Source of the DNA: Nereocystis luetkeana
Lineage: Eukaryota > Sar > Phaeophyceae > Laminariales > Laminariaceae
DNA length: 64,000 bases
NCBI GenBank assembly: GCA_031213475.1
Contig: JARUPZ010000009.1
Location: 1,714,001 to 1,778,000, forward strand
Direction of reading: 5' to 3'
In this document: positions 57,306 through 64,000 of the stretch, in pieces
Numbering within the stretch: position 1 is the stretch's first letter
Layout: each line of letters opens with the position of its first letter
Position numbers and translations under genes: made by a program
The notes under the pieces: generated by a model
The model's database searches: none
What the model saw: the letters and a program-made list of their open reading frames with translations, nothing else
What the model was told of the DNA's origin: nothing

Positions 57306-58184
57306 AATAGGGAAAAAATTGCCCCCCTCGAGGGCCACCATGATACCGTTACCGGCAGTCAAAATTTGATGTCTTCGGAACGCCGAACTCTTGATGCTCC
57401 GACATGCAGGCACCCGCGGATAATAACACTGGAGGCACAGTATAGGTTAAAAAGTTACCTGTAGATGGCAACACAAAACAAATGGCAGACCATCAAGAAC
57501 ATCGCCAAAAGTTAAAAAGACGTCAGCTGTTTTGTCCACTTCGTATTTTGGCATTGACAACGTTTGAAAATAGAAGCAATGCAAAATAAATATTGGACAG
57601 AAAGTCTTAAGACATGGTAGGTGCAACGTGAGTATTCTGAAGCATATGGCCAGAGGCGGGGGTGGGTGGGGAGCCCTGGCTGTTTCCTAAAGAGATAGTT
57701 GCGTTTTTTTTGTTGATAAGATATGCTGTGGTATACAGTAGTAACCCTACCCCCGACCGCGTAGGGGTTGTCATGGAACGAAGATGGTTGGTGTAATGGG
57801 GGAGTTCATGTGTACACTGGGTATCTTGGTTTGTTCGGTGTTGATGGGTAGTTGGACAACAGTAGTAGACTAATAAATTTGGAAATGAATGTGCTATAGA
57901 CGCCACAAGCAAATCGATGGGATGACGCATACTCGCATTATAGAACGAAAAGCTTCCTCGTTAGCCCAACATGGTTGGACTGCCCATAGCCCGTACTTCA
58001 CGCGATCGAATTATCCCACGCAGCTTGCGAAAATATGTTTCGACGAAACCCTCGATCTCAAAGCTGACTTCGTTTTTTGTTGATTCAATGATATCTACGA
58101 AGTATTTTAGGACGAGGTCAAGCAGACCGAGGAGGGCTTCAGTGTGAGAAATACTATGAATCTCGATGCTGCTGCATGTAACGC
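57306..58184. other. Intron 2 sequence, no exon seen
   Basis: No sulfatase-like codons. Unremarkable apart from G-rich 57655-57672. Confidence 0.35.
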
Positions 58185-58250
58185 CAATTGGTCATACGAC
58201 AACGGCCATGCATGACATGAGTACCCCCGGCCGCCCCCCGCCCCCCCCCC
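58185..58250 (+). mobile_element. SINE-like family C, 3' tail with C-run
   Basis: GGTCATACGACAACGGCCAT..GAGTACCCCC followed by C-rich sequence, ending about 30 bp upstream of exon 3. The C-run now forms part of the pyrimidine stretch ahead of the exon 3 acceptor. Confidence 0.6.
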
Positions 58251-58278
58251 ATGTTCCTGGCTCTTTTTCGGGTTGCAG

Positions 58279-58434
58279 CTCTTCCCGCAGTACATGAAGG
58301 ATGCAGGGTACGAGACGCACATGATCGGGAAGTGGCACATCGGAAGCTACACCACCGCCCACACGCCGTACCGGAGGGGTTTCGACACCTTTTACGGATA
58401 TTTGAACGACGAGGAGATGTACTGGACACACCAG
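58279..58434 (+). CDS. Arylsulfatase, exon 3
   Basis: 52 codons in phase 0 between GGGTTGCAG and CAG|GTATGG (58435). It joins exon 2 as LPLNEK-LFPQYMKDAGYETHM, then IGKWHIG with the catalytic Lys and His of sulfatases (Lys-Trp-His), and RRGFDTFYGYLNDEEMYWTH. Length and order match arylsulfatase B without gaps. A second in-frame acceptor (CCCGCAG, 58290) would drop four residues and is less likely. The opposite strand has a Cys/Arg-rich shadow frame. Confidence 0.9.
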
Positions 58435-58440
58435 GTATGG

Positions 58441-58491
58441 CAGTGGTGGTGGTGGTGGTAGCGGTAGTAGTATTCATAGTAGTGGTAGTAT

Positions 58492-58530
<39 letters not shown>

Positions 58531-58630
58531 CAGTGGTGGTGGTGGTGGTAGCGGTAGTAGTATTCATAGTAGTAGTAGTAGTAGTGGTAGTAGTAGTAGT
58601 AGCAGTGGTGGTATAATTGTAGTAGTAGTG

Positions 58631-58661
<31 letters not shown>

Positions 58662-58680
58662 CAGTAGTAGTAGTAGTAGC

Positions 58681-58712
<32 letters not shown>

Positions 58713-58713
58713 C

Positions 58714-58760
<47 letters not shown>

Positions 58761-59010
58761 CAGTAGTAGTAGTAGTAGGGGTAGTGGTGGTGGTATCATA
58801 GTGGTAGTAGTGGTAGGGGTAGTGGTGGTGGTATCATAGTGGTGGTAGCAGTGGTAGCGGAAGTAGAGTAGTCGTAGTGGCGGTATTAATAGTAGTATTA
58901 ATAGTAGTATTAATAGTAGTCGTATAAATAGTAGTGGTAATAGCAGCAGCATTTTTAGTAGTGGTAGTAGTAGTAGTAGCAGTAGTAGTAGTAGTAGTAG
59001 TGTGTGCAGC
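58441..59010. repeat. Long (AGT)n trinucleotide repeat in intron 3
   Basis: About 570 bp of AGT/GGT triplets with interruptions, starting 7 bp after the exon 3 donor. The long poly-Leu, poly-Val and poly-Thr frames on both strands come from this repeat. Confidence 0.9.
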
Positions 59011-59052
59011 AGTGTTAGTAACCGCAGTAGCAGGTGTGATAAAGGACAGCTG

Positions 59053-59117
59053 AATATGAGCTTCGACACATTTTTCGGGACCTTGAACACGATGAGAAAA
59101 TGTACAGGACCCACCAG
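59053..59117 (+). pseudogene. Decayed copy of the exon 3 end
   Basis: Aligns with the last 60 bases of exon 3, including the donor boundary: AGCTTCGACACATTTTTCGG corresponds to the FDTFYG codons and ACCCACCAG|GTGCAA to the end. Two extra bases shift the frame in the middle (FDTFFGTLN, then DEKMYRTHQ). Lies 620 bp downstream of the real exon, beyond the microsatellite. Confidence 0.75.
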
Positions 59118-59486
59118 GTGCAATAGTTGATGACAGCATACGCAGGATACCTACCACTGTGCGGATGTAAAGACCGTTTCGGCATTCCTTTCGAAAACCC
59201 CGTCGGTCCGTACATTTCCGAGCAGAGTTGTACTGTCTCTGTTTTTCACGTACGTAGCTCTCTGTTATGCCTTATTCTAGCACATGTTTCTCTCTTTTTT
59301 CTTCCGTGTTTTGTTAGTTTTTTTATGTTTTTTTTTATGTCTCATTATTTATTTATTTTTGTTTCGATTTCTATTCTCTTTTCCTCTTCTTTTGCTTCTT
59401 CTCTGCCTCTTCCCCCCCCCCCCACCCCCCCCACCCCCCCCCGCCCCCCTCCTTCTTTTTTTGCCCTCTCGCTTCTTGCTCTGCAG

Positions 59487-59738
59487 AGCTGGACCGCCAC
59501 TTTCGAAGGCCGCAAGTTCTTCGACTTTGGCTACGGCAACGCAACCGACTACTACGACATCATCGGTCGGGACCTTCCTTCCAGGCCCCTTACAACCTCC
59601 AACTCCTCTTCCTCCTCAAGCTCAAGCTCGACTGACGGTGATAGTCCCACCTCTACCTTGTACTCGTCGACTACCTCTGACACTACCGAGTACAGGGGTC
59701 TCTACTCGACCACAGTCTTCCATGGCCGCGCCATGCAT
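59487..59738 (+). CDS. Arylsulfatase, exon 4
   Basis: 84 codons in phase 0 between a strong pyrimidine tract plus CTCTGCAG and CAT|GTGAGT (59739). Reads SWTATFEGRKFFDFGYGNAT, then DYYDIIGRD, a long Ser/Thr-rich insertion (residues about 32-62 of the exon, with a run of nine Ser) and YRGLYSTTVFHGRAMH. In arylsulfatases this region between the KWH motif and the FTKRA helix is variable. The Ser-rich insertion is unusual and probably a surface loop or repeat expansion. Confidence 0.85.
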
Positions 59739-60374
59739 GTGAGTGTTTGTGATGTTGATATAGTAGTCTATGATGCTGTTGGCGGTGTCATGTGATGGGT
59801 AGTCTGGGATGCGAGGCATGCCGTGCTTGAACACAAAAAAAAAACAGCAAACGCCTAACCTGTGAGATCGAACACCTCGTCAAAACTACAGTAGCATTTG
59901 CAGGCTTGGTGTGATGCTTCGATCAAAGCGTGCTGTTGTACGGGGTGTGGTGCTGTAGGTTACGGTGTGATAAATTAGTTCGCGACCTGTGTTCTGTCTT
60001 CTGAATTATTTGCCGCAGGCAAACGATTTTCCGAAACCTGATCGTCAATGTTGCAGGTGTAGCTTGCCTGTTTGCCTGTCGCCTGCGACGTAATAGGTTT
60101 TCTGTGGTAAATGTATTTTTGTAACACGTTTTCTGTGGCGTGTTTTCCGGGTCTTTGGTGTCGTTTTATTATATATAGCTAGGATATCGACCGATTATCT
60201 GAAGGGTTTTTTTCTACGAATTAATGTGTTCTCTGTGGCATGCGTTCCGTGGTCTTTGGTATCATTTTAATATCATATAGCGGTACCTGGTAGCTAGGAT
60301 GTCGACCGATTCCTTGAAGGGTTTTTCCAGGAGTTGATGTGGAATAGCAGACCTCGTGCGAGAGTGTTGTAGTC
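59739..60374. repeat. Intron 4 with a tandem duplication
   Basis: Two units of about 105 bp, 60127-60225 and 60230-60345 (TTTTCTGTGGC.TG, GTCTTTGGT, AGCTAGGAT.TCGACCGATT, GAAGGGTTTTT). 59860-59950 resembles 48195-48290. No exon seen. Confidence 0.6.
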
Positions 60375-60860
60375 GCCTCGGTTGGCTATTCATTTTTATT
60401 GGTACCCGTGAGTGCTACCAAGAGTTGGTGCCGGGATTCGAACCCCACATGGGTCGGAGTTGTGAGTTTAATTTGCCAAAATACGTGATTAAAACGGCAC
60501 CATCTGCTTGGAGCGCTTAGTGGGTAGTAGCGTGGCTATAGACCGAATTCGATGCGAGTCGACGAGGGAAGGAAGGGGCGAGGTGTTCTCGCGATAAAAG
60601 TGCAAGACGCGAAGCATGGTGGGGAGTGAGGAGGGAAAAATGCCTACTTTGTGACCCCAAGTCTGAGCTACGACTATTATCACGGGGGACCATAGTTAAT
60701 AGGACCTATGGTATACATAAAAACCTATATATTTAACCATGTTTACTAACAATATTTAGTCCTATTAACTATGGTCCCCAGCAATAATAGGAGGGAGGAA
60801 AAAGGAAGGGGCGAAAATAACGAATGGGATGGGACAAAAAAGAAAAGAAAAAAAAAATGA
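60375..60860 (+). mobile_element. SINE family B copy interrupted by a MITE
   Basis: Body with box B-like GGGATTCGAACCCC, GTGGGTCGGA, GATGCGAGTCGACGAGGGAA, TCTCGCGATAAAAGTGCAAG and GTCTGAGCTACGA up to 60672, then MITE copy 5, then GGAGGGAGGAAAAAGG, AACGAATGGGATGGGAC and an A-rich end. The order proves that the MITE inserted after the SINE. Confidence 0.8.
60673..60790. mobile_element. MITE family M, copy 5, nested in a SINE
   Basis: ACTATTATCACGGGGGACCA to CTATGGTCCCCAGCAATAAT; core orientation opposite to copies 1, 3 and 4. Confidence 0.85.
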
Positions 60861-60901
60861 GTGGCCTTTCAACCACCTTGGGTAGCTCCTCGGTTAAACC
60901 G

Positions 60902-60995
60902 TGTAGGGCTGCAGTCCTGTTTGCGGGACAAACTGTTCAGTGTTTTGGGTGGTGTGTCCCCCCGAAACGAGACTGCGGTCCTACTAGGGTCAATC
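60902..60995. repeat. Hairpin element family D, copy 3
   Basis: GGGCTGCAGTCCTGTTTGCG..GGACAAA pairs with GTGTCCCCCCGAAACGAGAC..TGCGGTCCTAC. Confidence 0.75.
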
Positions 60996-62062
60996 AAGCA
61001 GCTCCTCCATCGGAAATATTTTGCCTTAAGAGGGCAAAAAGTGCCGTCTCTTTCGTAGCGCCGGCCGTTCACAAAAACAGGCTAAAACAGGCTCAAACAG
61101 GTCCTGCTGGAAAGCAAAACGAGCACTGGTACAAAAGAGGACACCACGACGGGGCTGTGGTCTACCATACACGTGTGTGTGCCATCTTGTCTCAAACGTA
61201 CGAACTTGAAAAAAAAAAAAAAAAGTACCAGAAACATATCCGTGGGAGAGCATGATGAGCACCACACCCCCCCGAGAAACCGTTAAGAAACTACGGGACT
61301 CCTCTGGGTGGCGACCAACACAATGGTTGAAGATGGCGACCAATACAATGGTTGGCAGCTTTGGTGTTAATCAACCGTTGAACCGTCTTCGAGCAGTGTG
61401 AGCGTCCGGCAATAGGGGGTGGGATCGTGATATGTTTGTGCCGTGCCGTGCGACTCCTTGCTTTCGTAACTCGGGGTCACCAACCTGTACTGCTACACCC
61501 ACAGTCACGCAGTGGGCGTTTTTGCTTGAATCGTCTCTTTTTATGGTCAATTTTCCCCTCTGGAGTGCTAAAGGGGTGTGGTAGTTCCTTGGTCGAACAA
61601 CCCCATCTGTCCTCGCTAATTTCGTTTGCCAAACAGTGCTACCGCAGCAGCGGTGCACCCATTTGAACCCGTTTAGGACCGCACTCCCATCGTGGGGACG
61701 CGAACACTTAGAGTTAGAGTCAAGTTTAGATGCACGTGCACTGCTGTTCTAACAGGTTTAATTCCACCTCGTGACAAAAACGCAAATTCACGTGGGTCTT
61801 ATCTCCGTTTTTTGGTCTCATCGTTTACGACGGTACTGGAAAAGTATTCCCATATATACGAGTACAAATTCCACGTTGTTTTTTTGTTCTCGTGGCTTAA
61901 GCCGATATACCTGGTCTTATCTCTACTATGGCTTCGAACCGGATGGTCATGAAATGGGTACACCACTTCACCCCTATCGTACCACGCGTCCTGTGTGCTC
62001 TGCTTCCCATCCCCTATCCCCCCCGGTTGCTCTCCCTCTTTGCCGCCTGGCCTGACGATCAG
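60996..62062. other. Intron 4, 3' part, no exon seen
   Basis: A-run near 61210. Half of hairpin D at 61668-61702. The segment GGATGGTCATGAAATGGGTA near 61943 recurs near 62846. Confidence 0.4.
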
Positions 62063-62156
62063 ATTTTGAAGCAGAAGACGCCGCATGACGAGAACCCGCT
62101 CTTCATGTATCTATCCCACCAGGCCGTACACGACCCCCTCGGGCTTCCTCCGAACG
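62063..62156 (+). CDS. Arylsulfatase, exon 5
   Basis: Acceptor GACGATCAG after a CT-rich tract; 31 codons plus one base to the donor ACG|GTGAGA (62157). Reads ILKQKTPHDENPLFMYLSHQ and AVHDPLGLPPN, the conserved PLF.YL..Q..H.PL segment of arylsulfatases, which builds a central strand and active-site wall. The last base, G, is completed by AT at the start of the exon at 63166 to give Asp. Confidence 0.88.
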
Positions 62157-62319
62157 GTGAGAAAAATCCCGGAATATTCCTGGAAGAATCGGTCTACTCG
62201 TCCTATTTAACAGTACATTGTTTTGTTTACGTACTGTCTTGTGTGACCTTTTTTTTCTCTCCGTTTTTTGTTCTTCATTTTTTCGAATTTTGGTCCTCAT
62301 AATGCATGTGTTTTTTTTT

Positions 62320-62418
62320 AGCACAAAAGTCCTCAAGATGAGCATCCGCTTTTCTTCTAACTGGCTCACCAAGCCATGCTCGACCCTCTGGGGTTTCCCT
62401 CCCCCCGTATGGCGGTGA
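62320..62418 (+). pseudogene. Decayed copy of exon 5
   Basis: After a T-run and AG, this aligns base for base with exon 5 to its donor (GGCGGTGA). In the matching frame it reads QDEHPLFF, a TAA stop where Tyr or a similar residue is expected, then LAHQAMLDPLGFP. Lies 160 bp past the real exon. Possibly the remains of a mutually exclusive exon. Confidence 0.8.
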
Positions 62419-62491
62419 TACAAAACCTGGAAAAGCTTACCGTGTGTGAATACAGTGGTGCACCCACTGCTATAAGACCATCCAGTTGAAC

Positions 62492-62581
62492 CCTTTTAGA
62501 ACCGCAGTCCCGTTTCGGGGATAGCGTACTTATACTTCGACTGGTTTATCCCGAAAGCTCGACTGCAGTCCTCATAAAGTT
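62492..62581. repeat. Hairpin element family D, copy 4
   Basis: TTTTAGAACCGCAGTCCCGT..TTCGGGGATA pairs with TTATCCCGAAAGCTCGACTG..CAGTCCTCATAAA. Confidence 0.75.
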
Positions 62582-62706
62582 AATGCCGTAGCAACGATAA
62601 GACCGGGTAAATCGGCTTGAGCCCCGCAAAAAAACTGCTTGGAACTAGTATGGGATCATTTTTCCAGCCGTAAAAGATACCTGGTACGACCGTATCGAGA
62701 GAAAGA

Positions 62707-62823
62707 TAGTATTACCTGGGGGGGGGGCATAGTTAATAGGACCTATGGTATACATAAAAAACTATATATTTGACCATTTTTACTGACAATATTTGGTCCT
62801 ATTAGCTATGGTCCCCCGTAACA
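62707..62823. mobile_element. MITE family M, copy 6
   Basis: Left end modified by a G-run, then GCATAGTTAATAGGACC; right end CTATGGTCCCCCGTAACA. Core orientation as in copies 2 and 5. Confidence 0.8.
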
Positions 62824-62852
62824 CCACGAGTTTGGGGTTGTCGCGGGATGGT

Positions 62853-63110
62853 CTTGAAATGGGTACACCACTGCTGTAATTTTCCCGTGGAAAAAATCGT
62901 GCGCTTGCTGGCTCTCTCGCTTGCTTGCTTGCTCTCTTCTGTAGTGGATTATGTATAGCCTGGTGCATTGGCGGAACAGACCGATCTGATCGCTCTCAAG
63001 CCCCGGAATCTCGTAACGAGTACACCACTGCTGTAGTTTTCTCGTGGAAAAATCGTGCGCTGGCTGGCTTCCTCGCTTGCTTGCTTCATTCTTCGCTCGC
63101 TTGCTTACTG
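62853..63110. repeat. Duplicated segment before exon 6
   Basis: GTACACCACTGCTGTA, TCTCGTGGAAAAA, ATCGTGCGC and the GCTTGCTTGCTT run occur at 62865-62943 and again at 63021-63110. The first copy is followed by CTGTAG|TGGATT, which resembles the real exon 6 acceptor TGTAG|ATGGATT. Confidence 0.6.
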
Positions 63111-63165
63111 TCGTTTTCTCGGCCGTCGTCTCGCGCGTCTCGTGCGTCCCGTGTTGGGAGTGTAG

Positions 63166-63248
63166 ATGGATTCACCGCGGAAGAATGGGAAGTATTGGAT
63201 GCCGTATACGAGGCGACTGGCTCTACCCTCCGGCTGCGCTTTGCGAAG
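63166..63248 (+). CDS. Arylsulfatase, exon 6 (last in window)
   Basis: Acceptor GGAGTGTAG, then AT completing the Asp codon begun in exon 5, then 27 codons to AAG|GTAAGA (63249), phase 0. Reads GFTAEEWEVLDAVYEATGS, then TLRLRFAK. In arylsulfatases this position is a helix leading into the segment that carries the second half of the active site. The catalytic domain end (the D-N-G metal motif and following Lys) must lie beyond 64000. Sequence conservation alone is weak; the call rests mainly on phase, splice sites and position. Confidence 0.65.
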
Positions 63249-63253
63249 GTAAG

Positions 63254-63510
63254 ACGCGTTTTACGATAGAGATAGCACAATTTCCATTCTTGTTTTTTTT
63301 TTCCGAATGACGGGGGTTCCTTAGCCCAAAATCATCGGAATGCCAATCTTTTTATCGAAGACTGACTTTTTTGTGTACTCCTCGGGCCATGAGGTTATTT
63401 ATCGGGATGCAGTTTTGGTTTTTGCTGAAGTCAGTCTTCGGGCGAGGCAAGGAGCTCTTCAAGTGAGGAGCCGCAGAAAAAGTAGGGTGAACGTCTATCG
63501 TAGAACGCCC
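63254..63510. repeat. Intron repeat shared with 52608-52858
   Basis: Second copy of the 250-bp repeat, starting 5 bp after the exon 6 donor. See 52608-52858. Confidence 0.8.
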
Positions 63511-63849
63511 CGAGAGCCGTTTTTTGTGTTTTTGCCGTACTTGTTTTCTCGCGTCGGACAGGACACGTTCTACAGTAGATCAGCTATTAATAGGTCCTTC
63601 GCCCATCCTTCCGTTATGATGTTCTTTCGCAAGATCTGTACCGTAATAGATACTTCGAACTACATTAGTACAGATAGGTTTAGGAATATATATGTCCTGA
63701 GATATCTAGGCCAAGTGAGTGTACATCGACACAATCTGCCTGGTGTGTGCACGCTTTCGAAACAGTTGTTTTGTGTACGTAAATTCCCCAAGGGTACACG
63801 AAACAAGAAAAAAAACGGCACCCCCTTCTTTCTGGGGTCCAAATAGTAG
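63511..63849. other. Intron 6 sequence, no exon seen
   Basis: The plus frame 63340-63846 has no sulfatase similarity. Confidence 0.4.
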
Positions 63850-64000
63850 GGGGTGTGTACTCGATAGGAGAGATGTACTCGATCTCATGCATGGCCGTAG
63901 TCGTGTGACCATAGACCCTCGCATCCCTACAATGCCGGGACGGAGCACGTCGGGTTTTCACCGACCAGGCAGACATTGCTTGCACCAAGCGCGAAGCGCC
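63850..64000 (-). mobile_element. SINE-like family C, cut by window end
   Basis: The minus strand runs from GGCGCTTCGCGCTTGGTGCA, GCAATGTCTGCCTGGTCGGT and GTGCTCCGTCCCGGCATTG to CACGACTACGGCCATGCATG and GAGTACATC..GAGTACAC. The intact core makes this a good reference copy. Confidence 0.75.

Noticed and set aside
58491..59123. 210-codon poly-Leu/Tyr frame on the minus strand
   Set aside because: Product of the (AGT)n repeat in sulfatase intron 3.
1..64000. CRISPR array, bacterial operon or prophage
   Set aside because: No spacer-repeat periodicity, no polycistronic frames, and clear GT-AG introns; the window is eukaryotic.

Overview
This looks like nuclear DNA of a stramenopile, most likely a brown alga. 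That is an inference from four things: a multi-exon arylsulfatase gene with kilobase GT-AG introns, an ankyrin-repeat gene of a style common in brown algae, many retroelement remnants, and a short CCCTAA (TTAGGG-type) tract. There are no bacterial operons, and no rRNA, CRISPR array or free-standing tRNA gene was seen. The window is gene-poor and repeat-rich, and most open frames in it are chance or repeat-derived.

Layout. 0-9.5 kb: a 0.5 kb near-perfect palindrome, a methyltransferase-like exon fragment, a 1.75 kb inverted repeat of a gag-like sequence, and SINE-like copies. 9.5-12 kb: GACCCG minisatellites, then an unrecognised gene with three phase-compatible exons. 12.4-17 kb: repeats, LTR-like direct repeats around a broken Ty3/gypsy pol, and a retroelement fragment on the opposite strand. 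17-27.5 kb: hairpin elements and tandem duplications with little coding evidence. 27.5-30 kb: a terminal-inverted-repeat element beside an intact ankyrin-repeat gene. 30-34.5 kb: pol remnant, foldback element, two LINE copies on the minus strand. 34.5-51.5 kb: mostly non-coding, with MITEs, SINEs, a degenerate 50-bp minisatellite and one possible first exon of a membrane protein. 52-64 kb: the first six exons of a type I sulfatase, running off the right edge, with introns crowded with mobile elements.

The genes show no common pathway. The most interesting material is structural: (1) sulfatase introns carry decayed copies of the exon ends just upstream of them; (2) a SINE-like family shares its 3' tail and C-rich end with the LINE in the same window, which suggests a parasite/partner pair; (3) two other SINE families share an internal domain; (4) the odd-centred palindrome TACC(A/T)GGTA occurs at least 17 times where chance predicts about 0.5.

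All coordinates were read by eye. Exon borders rest on splice consensus, phase agreement and family alignment. Repeat borders are good to roughly 5-20 bp.
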